Shown: piece by piece, positions 16,616-25,592 of the stretch
Position numbering within the stretch: position 1 is the stretch's first letter
How the letters are laid out: each line of letters opens with the position of its first letter
DNA from: Pleomorphomonas oryzae DSM 16300
GTDB lineage: Bacteria > Pseudomonadota > Alphaproteobacteria > Rhizobiales > Pleomorphomonadaceae
Direction: 5' to 3'
Assembly (NCBI RefSeq): GCF_000422965.1
Contig: NZ_KE383965.1
Span: forward strand, 75,225-139,224
Length of the DNA: 64,000 nt
The notes under the pieces: model-generated
Database searches by the model: none
What the model was told of the DNA's origin: nothing
What the model saw: the letters and a program-made list of their open reading frames with translations, nothing else
Program-made: the position numbers and the translations under genes

Positions 16616-16793
16616 CGCGGGGCAAATTTGCCTTTAGGGTTCTATGAGCGCATCATGAGCGCAGAGTGATCGTTGAGTTATGGCTATTTGCTCGCAATCC
16701 CCCCTATTTCTGGTTACCTCTTGAATTGAGCGGTTTATGAGCGTATATTGAGCATGAAAATAACATTTCTCTCGTCTGAGAGGAGAGTCCTTC

Positions 16794-16964
16794 ATGGATG
16801 ACGACAACAGCTTCCCCGTGAGATCAGGCGAGCGCCTGCTGATCCCGAGAGAATATGTTGACGGCATTTATGATGAGGACCCTGACCCGCCACCGAAAAC
16901 ATCGCCGCCCAAGGTAGGGAGGTTCCAGTTCGTTCTGGTTACCAATGGCGGCTTAAAACCCTAG
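16794..16964 (+). CDS. Small acidic protein of unknown function
   Basis: 56 residues beginning MDDDNSFPVR and containing a proline-rich stretch DPDPPPKTSPPK. It has an AGGAG ribosome site at 16781-16785. It lies 11 bp upstream of the next gene and shares its low-GC surroundings, so the two are likely cotranscribed. No family recognised. Confidence 0.5.
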   Translation: MDDDNSFPVRSGERLLIPREYVDGIYDEDPDPPPKTSPPKVGRFQFVLVTNGGLKP

Positions 16965-16975
16965 GAGTATGGGGA

Positions 16976-17302
16976 ATGACCCCTCTAGTCACTAAGAACA
17001 GCAGCAGACTTCAGGTTGAGGTTACCGCTCCTCAGCTGGCCCACATCCAGGCTCTTATGTCTGTCTGCGGCTTTAAGACGCAAAAAGAGCTAGTGAATAA
17101 TGCGCTAACTCTATTTGAGTGGGCCATAGAAGAAGTCCAACGTGGAAAGGAAGTTGCGTCTTTCGATAAGGCGAACAATTCCTACGAGGTCCTACGCATG
17201 CCTGCCTTTACGGAGGCGGCACGCTCAGGAAATAGCAGCAGGCAGGCTGCCTCAGCGGCAGCGGCTGTATCCGTATCTCCGGCGCCAGCAACTGTTGGCT
17301 GA
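16976..17302 (+). CDS. Ribbon-helix-helix-like small protein
   Basis: 108 residues. 'SSRLQVEVTAPQLAHIQALMSVCGFKTQKELVNNALTLFEWAIEEVQRGKEVASFDKANNSYEVL' has a strand then two helices, as in the small ribbon-helix-helix-type proteins with the pattern 'L...G...T..E..NNAL.L..WAI.E...G..I.S.D'. The last 35 residues are Ala/Ser-rich. Such proteins occur next to mobile genes and are presumed DNA-binding. It sits between the 56-residue gene and a strong terminator. GGAG at 16964-16967 serves as ribosome site. Confidence 0.65.
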   Translation: MTPLVTKNSSRLQVEVTAPQLAHIQALMSVCGFKTQKELVNNALTLFEWAIEEVQRGKEVASFDKANNSYEVLRMPAFTEAARSGNSSRQAASAAAAVSVSPAPATVG

Positions 17303-17392
17303 ACTACCTAGCGTACCTATAGCGGTTATCCGCTATTGTAGGCATATATGGCTTAGATTATAAAATTCTACCAATTCTCGGAATTGGGAGGT

Positions 17393-17427
17393 GCCCGACG
17401 CATCACCTGGTGCGTCGGGCATTGTTT
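17393..17427 (+). terminator. Strong hairpin, terminator or attenuator
   Basis: Perfect 10-bp stem GCCCGACGCA (17393-17402) / TGCGTCGGGC (17411-17420), 8-nt loop, then ATTGTTTTA. It follows the RHH-like gene by 90 bp and ends 1 bp before the ATG of the hydrolase, so it could end one transcript and also gate the next gene. Confidence 0.75.
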
Positions 17428-17428
17428 T

Positions 17429-18247
17429 ATGACAAAGCGCCACCTTGTTTCCAAGTCTTTTATTGCTGGGGATATAGATCTAGCAGAAGATTACGAATTC
17501 ATACCTGCTTCTGGCTCAGAGGAGCATGTAATAATTACTATTCATGGGATAAGGACCATCGGGTCTTGGGCAGATGATTTTATTGCCAATAATCCTCTAA
17601 GAGGTATTGTGCGGATAGATAAAATATCTATTGGGTGGGTGGATATAGTCACGTTTTTATTTTGGAATTGTAGATCAATTTTCCAGAGAGCTGCTCAAGA
17701 TCTAGATTATATAATAAAAGAAAACCCTGACAAAAAAATATCTGTGATATGCCATAGTTTTGGCACGAAGGTTCTAAGCAAAATAATTAATGGTATTGAT
17801 TGTAAATTCCATCATGTTTATTTCATAGGGGGTGTAGCTAACAAAGACGATTATATTTCGGTCGCCAAGAAAGCGTCTTGTTTCGTAAACGATTGTGGGC
17901 GAAGAGATTATTGGCCCTGTGTCGCTCACTTCATTAGGCCCAAGAAATATGAGGCGATCGGATATTATGGAACGCAGCCAGTCGGCGTGAATAGAGATTT
18001 TGATTCGGATCATTCTGAGTACGCATCAGCATCGCATATAAATAGTAACATTATTCCAAGTATTATAGATGCCAGAAATGGTGTGTACAGGCCAAGGTAT
18101 AATTTTGTTAGAACGATTCCGACATATTGTTATAATGGTTTTCTAAGAATTGGTATAATTGCGATGTTATTTTTGTTCTTATCTATATTGTTATTTGGGA
18201 TATATTGCGTCTTTAATATTTCGTGTTCTTATTTATTCGGCGTCTAG
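17429..18247 (+). CDS. Membrane-anchored alpha/beta hydrolase in an AT-rich islet
   Basis: 272 residues from ATG 17429. Alpha/beta-hydrolase features: 'HVIITIHGIRTIGSWADDF' (oxyanion HG after strand 3), nucleophile elbow VICHSFGTK (Ser in CHSFG, a variant of GxSxG), and a candidate catalytic His in 'DSDHSEYASASHIN'. The last ~30 residues form a strong transmembrane helix (LRIGIIAMLFLFLSILLFGIY). Base composition is clearly lower in GC than the surroundings, indicating transfer. Comparable lipase-like or serine hydrolases with membrane anchors act as effectors in defence and toxin systems; that role is inference. No ribosome site is seen before the ATG. Confidence 0.75.
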   Translation: MTKRHLVSKSFIAGDIDLAEDYEFIPASGSEEHVIITIHGIRTIGSWADDFIANNPLRGIVRIDKISIGWVDIVTFLFWNCRSIFQRAAQDLDYIIKENPDKKISVICHSFGTKVLSKIINGIDCKFHHVYFIGGVANKDDYISVAKKASCFVNDCGRRDYWPCVAHFIRPKKYEAIGYYGTQPVGVNRDFDSDHSEYASASHINSNIIPSIIDARNGVYRPRYNFVRTIPTYCYNGFLRIGIIAMLFLFLSILLFGIYCVFNISCSYLFGV

Positions 18248-18272
18248 GTTTGGTGTCGCCATCTTCGTCTAG

Positions 18273-18392
18273 CTGCGCGCCGAATGGGCGAAGTCGATCG
18301 GCGAGGAGTGTCTCGATGCCCTCGAAGACGATCTTCAGAAGTTGGTCGGTGCTTCGCTGCCGCGCTTCGACACGGCCGGCTGGATGACGTGA
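18273..18392 (+). pseudogene. C-terminal fragment of a MarR-like regulator
   Basis: A 39-codon frame, LRAEWAKSIGEECLDALEDD then LQKLVGASLPRFDTAGWMT, ends at TGA 18390. The pattern resembles the dimerisation tail of MarR proteins (G...L..LE..L..L). No HTH precedes it; the AT-rich islet begins directly upstream. Confidence 0.35.
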
Positions 18393-18489
18393 GCAGTTCC
18401 AGCAAAAGTGGGAACCGGTTTTGCGCCCGGAATTGCGTGGAAACAATGAGTCAGAGCATGTTGGCGAACCGGAGTTCGCCGGACATGAT
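18393..18489. repeat. Dispersed palindrome, copy 2, with an adjacent second palindrome
   Basis: 18393-18436 is the reverse complement of the 15579 palindrome with few changes. It is followed at 18457-18487 by a second inverted repeat CATGTTGGCGAAC / GTTCGCCGGACATG. The pair lies at the right edge of the AT-rich islet. Confidence 0.7.
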
Positions 18490-18505
18490 CTAGGGATCAA
18501 TAGGA

Positions 18506-19618
18506 TCAGGCGTGCATCAGCCCCATCCAGCCTGACACGCCCATGTACAGGCCGATCAGCAGCATCAGCGCGCCGGAGGCGTAGGGGGCGCGGCGGGCGA
18601 AGGTGGAAAAGCCCTTCCAGTGTTTCTGCACGTGATGGACGCTGAGCGAGGCGGCGACGCCGGCGCCGACCATGGTCACCGCAAGGCCGATGGAGAAGCA
18701 GGCGACCAGCACGACGCCGAGCGTCAGTTGCTTGAGCTGCAGGCACAAGAGCAGCACGGTGATGGCGGCTGGGCAGGGGATCAGCCCGCCGGTCAGGCCG
18801 AACAGGATGATCTGGCCGGTGGTGACGCTGCCGGCGCTGCCGAAGCGGCGGCTGATATCCTGGGCATGGGCCCGGGCGTGGGCATCCATCGCCTCGCCGT
18901 CGCCGAGATCGAGGCCCCCGTGGGAATGGCTGTGGGAGTGGTCGTCTTCGCTGAAGGTGAACTCGTAGTCGTGGCTGTGGCCGGCGTGGCCGAGCGACAG
19001 GCGGGCGGCGAAGGCGTGCGGCTCGGGGATTTCCTCGCGGCTTTCCAGGACGCCGTCGAGGGCGAGGAAGGTGAAGAACTGGCGGGTGCCGTCGGGGCGG
19101 GTGGTCGTCAGCACCACGTCGTCGGCCGGCCAGCCGGCGCCGCTTTCTGCGCGCAGGCGCCAGCGCGGCGGCACGCCATCCTCGTGGATCTCAAGGGTGA
19201 GGCGGCCGTGGCCGGTGTCGATCTGGTGCGGCGTGTCGTCGTGGTGGTGATGCTCATGCGCCTCGGCCTCACGCTCCTCCTGCCGTGTGCGCCAGAACAT
19301 CCACAGGGCGATGGCGACGATGATCACCGCCGAGGCGAGCTGCAGATAGGGCTCGATGGCCTCCGCCTCGACGCCCCGGCCAAGATACTGGCCGCCGAGC
19401 GCCACCGCCCAGACGACGGCGGTGTGCGACAGCGCCGCCGACAGGCCGAGCAGCACCGCCTGCAGGATGGTGCCGCGAATGGCGATGATGAAGGCGGCCA
19501 TCATCGTCTTGGAATGGCCGGGTTCCAGGCCGTGCAACGCGCCGAGCAGGATGGCCGTCGGCACGAACAGCCATGCGTGGGCCGTTCCCTGCTGGAGGAG
19601 GGTGGTGAAGGAGTCCAT
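18506..19618 (-). CDS. rcnA: RcnA-type nickel/cobalt efflux protein
   Basis: 370 residues, a NicO/RcnA membrane protein. N-terminal 'ILLGALHGLEPGHSKTMMAAFII' is the HX4D-related RcnA/NicO signature helix. Two loops are His-rich (EAHEHHHHDDTPHQ and DDHSHSHSHGG), then 'FGLTGGLIPCPAAITVLLLCLQ' starts the C-terminal helices. It exports Ni2+/Co2+ across the inner membrane. The central domain of about 100 residues is longer than in E. coli RcnA (about 275 residues). Start set at MDSFTT, which overlaps the stop of the regulator gene by 1 bp. Confidence 0.9.
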   Translation of the reverse strand: MDSFTTLLQQGTAHAWLFVPTAILLGALHGLEPGHSKTMMAAFIIAIRGTILQAVLLGLSAALSHTAVVWAVALGGQYLGRGVEAEAIEPYLQLASAVIIVAIALWMFWRTRQEEREAEAHEHHHHDDTPHQIDTGHGRLTLEIHEDGVPPRWRLRAESGAGWPADDVVLTTTRPDGTRQFFTFLALDGVLESREEIPEPHAFAARLSLGHAGHSHDYEFTFSEDDHSHSHSHGGLDLGDGEAMDAHARAHAQDISRRFGSAGSVTTGQIILFGLTGGLIPCPAAITVLLLCLQLKQLTLGVVLVACFSIGLAVTMVGAGVAASLSVHHVQKHWKGFSTFARRAPYASGALMLLIGLYMGVSGWMGLMHA

Positions 19619-19884
19619 TACAGGTACTTCGAGAGGGACTTGAATTCGTTGAGCGCCTGCCTGGCGCTCTCGGCGTCCTCGACAGCCGCGTCGGCGATGC
19701 AATGTTCCATGTGGTCCTGGATCAGCGTGCGCTTGGCAGCGTGGATGATGCTCTCCACTGCCTGAAGCTGCTGGGCGAGCTCCAGGCAGGAGCGCTCGTC
19801 CTCGAACATCTTGATGACCGAGGCAATCTGGCCGTTGGCCTGCTTGAGGCGACGGATGATGTCGGGGTGCGAGGCGTGCTTCAT
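19618..19884 (-). CDS. rcnR: RcnR/CsoR-family metal sensor
   Basis: 88 residues, the all-helical CsoR/RcnR/FrmR repressor fold (IIRRLKQANGQI...). Likely ligands are His3, Cys33, His58 and Cys62. This combines RcnR-like His3 with the Cys-His-Cys of CsoR and resembles the nickel sensor InrS (His, Cys, His, Cys). With rcnA 1 bp downstream, Ni2+ (or Co2+) is the likely inducer. The start places His3 next to the N-terminus as in RcnR. Confidence 0.9.
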   Translation of the reverse strand: MKHASHPDIIRRLKQANGQIASVIKMFEDERSCLELAQQLQAVESIIHAAKRTLIQDHMEHCIADAAVEDAESARQALNEFKSLSKYL

Positions 19885-19893
19885 ATGGGTACC

Positions 19894-19911
19894 CTACTCC
19901 CTAGGGGGTAG
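19894..19911. promoter_or_regulatory. RcnR/CsoR-type operator
   Basis: CTACTCCCTAGGGGGTAG, an inverted repeat of C/G tracts flanked by TA, inside the longer GGTACCCTACTCCC..GGGGGTAGGGGG. G/C-tract sites flanked by TA are typical of this family. It lies 9 bp upstream of the regulator start. Confidence 0.75.
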
Positions 19912-20025
19912 GGGGTCAACACGGGCAGGACGCGCCCCGTCCATCGGCGAGTTGAACGCCGCTCCTCGCGAAAATTTCAGCCCGGTCGGAACAAACGCGT
20001 CCGGGGTGGCGTTACCTCCTCAGTC

Positions 20026-20102
20026 CTAGTGGTTCGACTCCGACATTTGCATCCGCCTGATACGAGCCTTGGGGCAAATGTCGGAGTCATCAGAACCACT
20101 AG
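20026..20102. repeat. Long hairpin 1 of a twin-hairpin locus
   Basis: Nested inverted repeats CTAGTGGTTC (20026-20035) / GAACCACTAG (20093-20102) and ACTCCGACATTTGC (20037-20050) / GCAAATGTCGGAGT (20074-20087): 24 paired bases with small bulges around a 23-nt loop. Confidence 0.8.
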
Positions 20103-20115
20103 CAAGTTATTGGTT

Positions 20116-20194
20116 CTAGTGGAGCTTTTGAATTTGACATTTGAGCGCGAGCCCTATGTCACGTGGGACTCAAATGTCAAATTCGCTCCACTAG
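20116..20194. repeat. Long hairpin 2 of a twin-hairpin locus
   Basis: CTAGTGGAGC (20116-20125) / GCTCCACTAG (20185-20194) and GAATTTGACATTTGAG (20130-20145) / CTCAAATGTCAAATTC (20169-20184): 26 paired bases and a 23-nt loop. Same CTAGTGG ends, GACATTTG core and size as hairpin 1, 13 bp away, so they are related modules. They precede the PRC-barrel gene by about 180 bp. Confidence 0.8.
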
Positions 20195-20373
20195 TGATTG
20201 CGACCTGTCCCGAGGCGGTCGCGTCATCTCGCCCCGGACCGGGGAGGGATAACCGGATTTCGCGTCGCTGCCGTGGCCGGACCGCCAGGCGACGCATCGG
20301 ACGGCCGCACCGCGTCACCCGAGAGGGGACGACGCGGACCAAAGGGCCGTCGCACACTCAAGGGAGCGCCGAC

Positions 20374-21165
20374 ATGTTATGGAATGCGTCCAAGATCAAG
20401 GGTTACACCGTCGCCGCCAGTGATGGCGATATCGGCACCGTCAGCGATCTGCTGTTCGATGATCAAAGCTGGCACATCCGCTGGCTCGTCGTCGATGCCA
20501 GCACATGGTTCACCGAGCGCAAGGTGCTGCTGCCGACCTCCGCGCTGGGCCACGCCGACCTCGAGGCCGAGACATTCTCCGTCAAGCTGACCCGGCAGCA
20601 GGTCAAGGACAGCCCGGATGTCGATATCCACCGGCCGGTGTCGCGGCAGTCGGAGAGCGACATCTTCGGCTACTACGGCTGGAGCCCCTACTGGGGAGAC
20701 GACCTCTATGTGGGTGGCTACGGCAGCGGCATGGCGGCGGCGCCTGTCATCGCCTCGGCGCCGGACGCACTGCGCATCGAGAGGGAGACGGTGGAGGCGC
20801 AACACCGCAACGACGATCCGCACCTCAGAAGCATCGACACGGTGGAGGGCTACTATATCCAGGCCACCGATGGCGATATCGGCCACGTCGAGGACGTGCT
20901 GGTCGAGGAGCAGGACTGGAGCATCCACTACCTGGTGATCGACACCAAGAACTGGTGGCCGGGCAAGAAGGTGCTGATCTCGCCGCATTCGGCGCGCGAC
21001 ATCAACTGGGCCAACAAGACCGTTTCCCTCAACGTCAATCGGGAGCGGGTCAAGAACAGCCCGACCTACGATGAATCGACCATCGTCGACCGCGCCTACG
21101 AGGCGCGGTTCGGGGCCTACTACAATGACGACGACTCCGATCCTCGTTTGAGGCGGCATGGCTGA
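20374..21165 (+). CDS. Two-domain PRC-barrel protein
   Basis: 263 residues from ATG 20374 (AGGGAG at 20361-20366). It has two PRC-barrel units: residues ~1-75 ([38 protein letters not shown]...) and ~150-225 ([37 protein letters not shown]...), joined by a Gly/Tyr-rich linker ([21 protein letters not shown]). PRC barrels are small beta barrels in the photoreaction-centre H subunit and RimM; stand-alone double versions are common stress-associated proteins with no known reaction. Followed by a terminator, so separate from ppk2. Confidence 0.85.
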   Translation: MLWNASKIKGYTVAASDGDIGTVSDLLFDDQSWHIRWLVVDASTWFTERKVLLPTSALGHADLEAETFSVKLTRQQVKDSPDVDIHRPVSRQSESDIFGYYGWSPYWGDDLYVGGYGSGMAAAPVIASAPDALRIERETVEAQHRNDDPHLRSIDTVEGYYIQATDGDIGHVEDVLVEEQDWSIHYLVIDTKNWWPGKKVLISPHSARDINWANKTVSLNVNRERVKNSPTYDESTIVDRAYEARFGAYYNDDDSDPRLRRHG

Positions 21166-21193
21166 TCGGCCTGCCTGACCGATCCCGAAGCAG

Positions 21194-21247
21194 GAAGCCG
21201 ATCCCGGTGGCATCCAACCCGCCGGGGTCGGCTTCTTCGTGCCCCAT
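21194..21247 (+). terminator. Terminator-like hairpin after the PRC gene
   Basis: GAAGCCGATCCCGG (21194-21207) / CCGGGGTCGGCTTC (21232-21245), 14-bp stem with one G-T-type mismatch, then a weak TTC tail. It contains the GTG 21207 that would otherwise be a longer ppk2 start. Confidence 0.7.
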
Positions 21248-21272
21248 TGCCGAGGAGCTTGCGGACGACATC

Positions 21273-22142
21273 ATGAAGATCAAGACCAAGGACTTTCAGG
21301 TTGCCGAGGGCGACAAGGTGGATCTCGGCAAGTGGCCGACGCGCATCGAGCCGGTCTATGACTCCAAGGACGACTACAAGAAGCTGCTGAAACACGCCGT
21401 TCGCGAGCTCAGCCGGCAGCAGCGGATGCTCTATGCCGGCAACCAGCACGCCGTTCTCTTGATCTTCCAGGCGATGGACGCCGCCGGCAAGGACGGCGCC
21501 ATCCGGCACGTGATGTCCGGCATCAACCCGCAGGGGTGCCAGGTGTTCAGCTTCAAGCACCCGAGCGCCGAGGAACTCGACCACGATTTTCTCTGGCGAA
21601 CCACGCGCAACCTGCCGGAGCGCGGCCGCATCGGCATCTTCAACCGCTCCTATTACGAGGAGGTGCTGATCGTGCGGGTGCATCCGGAGATCTTGATCAG
21701 CGAGGGGCTGCCGGATGCCCTGAAGAAGGAGAGCCACATCTGGCGGGCGCGCTACCGCTCGATCACCGACCTCGAGCGGCATCTCCACGAGAACGGCACG
21801 CGCATCATCAAGTTCTTCCTGCATCTTTCCAAGGACGAGCAGCGCAAGCGCTTCCTCGACCGCATCGACGATCCGGAGAAGAACTGGAAGTTCAGCGTCG
21901 ACGACATCAAGGAGCGGCAATACTGGAGCGCCTACCGGACGGCCTATGAGGAGTGCCTCAGCGCCACCAGCACCGACCATTCGCCCTGGTATGTCGTCCC
22001 CGCCGACGACAAGAAGAACGCCCGGCTGATCGTGTCCGAGATCATCCTCGACACCTTCGCCGACCTCAAGATGAGCTACCCGAAGGTGGATGCGGCAAGG
22101 GTGCAGGAGCTGCAGTCGATCCGGGCGCAGTTGGTGGAGTGA
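21273..22142 (+). CDS. ppk2: Polyphosphate kinase 2
   Basis: 289 residues, the normal single-domain PPK2 length. Walker A DAAGKDG (69-75), then '[20 protein letters not shown]', Walker-B-like '[22 protein letters not shown]' and the lid '[10 protein letters not shown]'. It transfers phosphate between polyphosphate and nucleotides. The 'SGINPQG' and 'NRSYYEEVL' context is closest to the AMP/ADP-phosphorylating class III group, a by-eye judgement. The GTG at 21207 is inside a hairpin, so I start at MKIKTKDF. Confidence 0.9.
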   Translation: MKIKTKDFQVAEGDKVDLGKWPTRIEPVYDSKDDYKKLLKHAVRELSRQQRMLYAGNQHAVLLIFQAMDAAGKDGAIRHVMSGINPQGCQVFSFKHPSAEELDHDFLWRTTRNLPERGRIGIFNRSYYEEVLIVRVHPEILISEGLPDALKKESHIWRARYRSITDLERHLHENGTRIIKFFLHLSKDEQRKRFLDRIDDPEKNWKFSVDDIKERQYWSAYRTAYEECLSATSTDHSPWYVVPADDKKNARLIVSEIILDTFADLKMSYPKVDAARVQELQSIRAQLVE

Positions 22143-22457
22143 GGGCGACCGCCGCGCGCCTCGGGGCGTGCAAGGCGATGATCTGCCGAATCCGGCGAGC
22201 AGGCAAACTCAACCAAGGGAAGCTTCAAGGCCCGCTCCTGATATCGCATGCCTTCCATGACGGGCTTGGCACTCCTGTTCGTCGCTGAGCGACGCTTCGT
22301 AGAGCGGGCGAAAAAAACTTCAATGGCCGGACGCGTTGGTCTTGAATCTGTTGTGGGATGGTCACCTTTCCGCAGTCCAATAACGCCAGATACGTATTGA
22401 TTTGTTGGGCTTCCTTAGTAATCTACTTGTTCTGTGCGGCTTGAGGTGATGAATATC
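22143..22457. other. Intergenic stretch, nothing recognisable
   Basis: No coding frame or repeat stands out. Composition shifts from GC-rich to AT-rich at about 22300, just before the exported-protein gene. Confidence 0.5.
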
Positions 22458-23024
22458 ATGAATATTTCTCATTTTGTTCGAATCATTATTATAAGTATTT
22501 TCAGTCTTGTGGCGGTTCCTGTCCATAGCGAGCCCATACTCACGCAACGTCAAGTAGAAATCGTTCAGCAAGTCGTGGCTGTGAACGGCTCAATTGATAA
22601 AAAGGCCCATGATGAATTCTGGGCGTTATTGCCGTCCGGCATTCGCGACGACCCATATCAGGTCAAGGAACTACAGGAGGGGTTTCGCGAAACGAGCGAA
22701 AGTGGATTTATTGTCCTCCGGGAGATTTGGGCTAGCGCGAAGCTTTCGGCGCAAGAGAAGAGGGCTATAAAAACGGATGCGTTTGAGCTTAATGTTAAGA
22801 AAATAGCGTCTTTTGGTGGAAATAATGTGAAGTATGCAGAACTGTATAATGCTTTTATTGATAAAGTTCTGGAGGCGGCAGTTACCGGGGAACCTTTGCA
22901 GCTTGCAACCGGTAGAGAAAACATCACTCCCGAGTTTTGTGATCGGATGATCGAGCAAATGGATAAGGTCGTTGCGAGGATAAGGTTATTAATGGAGCCG
23001 ACTTGGGTGGACGGAAGCCAATGA
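22458..23024 (+). CDS. Exported protein of unknown function
   Basis: 188 residues from ATG 22458, with GAGGTG 9 bp upstream (earlier GTG 22434 and ATG 22449 are possible). Signal peptide 'FVRIIIISIFSLVAVPVHS', cleavage before EPIL. The mature part is mainly helical and polar (LTQRQVEIVQQVVAVNG..., ITPEFCDRMIEQMDKVVARIRLLMEP) with no family I know. Lower GC than its neighbours suggests acquisition. Confidence 0.6.
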   Translation: MNISHFVRIIIISIFSLVAVPVHSEPILTQRQVEIVQQVVAVNGSIDKKAHDEFWALLPSGIRDDPYQVKELQEGFRETSESGFIVLREIWASAKLSAQEKRAIKTDAFELNVKKIASFGGNNVKYAELYNAFIDKVLEAAVTGEPLQLATGRENITPEFCDRMIEQMDKVVARIRLLMEPTWVDGSQ

Positions 23025-23323
23025 GCCGGCAGGGCTGCTGAACCAGATGCCGAATTGTATTCGGCCGGTTTGTTTGCGTTGCCCATCGACCAGAGCTTTT
23101 TGGGCAGCGGGTGAGGCAGACCCAGGAGGCCACCTGCTCGATGCCCCTGCTGCGAGGACGCCGCCGCTCCTTGTTGCGGGCGGCGTGGCTTCGTCGCGGT
23201 CGGGCAAGGTGGCACCGAAAGGAACGGAGTGATCATTGAGCACACCCGCGGGGTGCTCTGTCAGGACGTGTCTGAGCGTCGTCTCGTCCATCGGCGAGTT
23301 GACCGCCGCCGCAAAAGGCATTG
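23025..23323. other. Intergenic stretch with one hairpin
   Basis: A GAGCAC / GTGCTC stem at 23238-23258 encloses a CCCGCGGG core. The phrase CGTCCATCGGCGAGTTGA (23286-23303) also occurs at 19938-19955, so it is a short dispersed fragment. No gene seen. Confidence 0.4.
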
Positions 23324-25108
<1,785 letters not shown>

Positions 25109-25592
25109 GGGGAGGGAAGTAGTGGTTCGTGTGGGGAAGCTAGAAAGGGAAGAAGCGGGCGGCGGCGATGCTGAGCAGCAGCTGGCTGTGTTGTACGGGA
25201 AGATCAAGGAGATGGAAACTGGGGGCGGATCTTGGCTGGTCGCGCCAATAAAGTTGGAGCGGGAGGCTTTGTGATCTCCCACTGGCGGCAGGTTTCGGTA
25301 AGGTAGGTCCGTGCCGTTTTCCGTGCTAACAGGATAGCGGCGATGCGTTTGGTGGCCTCTAAATAGCGATAAGCCGTCAGAGCCGACGTCGGACAGCGCC
25401 AATATCAATCTCCGCAAGAGCTAGATCAGGCTCGCCCTAAGCTGTGAGCGCCCGTGCCAGACGATAACGTGCACGCAGTGTGGCGCATTGATGGGATAGC
25501 ATCCGTGACGTCGGATGCTCAGAGAGCCACGCCGCAACCGATTTCATCGCCTTTGTCTAGGGTGCGGCTCGAAATGACCTCGGCCAGCTCAC
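25109..25592. other. Intergenic stretch between convergent genes
   Basis: No gene seen. It holds the duplicated Fis-domain fragment at 25147-25215; the rest shows neither repeats nor coding character. Confidence 0.5.
25147..25215 (+). repeat. Duplicated fragment of the activator's 3' end
   Basis: GGGAAGAAGCGGGCGGCGG onwards matches 25038-25106 (e.g. GCGGCGGCGATGCTG and GGGAAGATCAAGGAGATGG against AGGAAGATCAAGGAGATG). It is frameshifted and untranslated. Confidence 0.75.

Noticed and set aside
22989..23321. 110-residue minus-strand frame upstream of the activator
   Set aside because: No ribosome site or family match, and it overlaps the 3' end of the exported-protein gene and a hairpin; it may be a degenerate fragment but cannot be supported.
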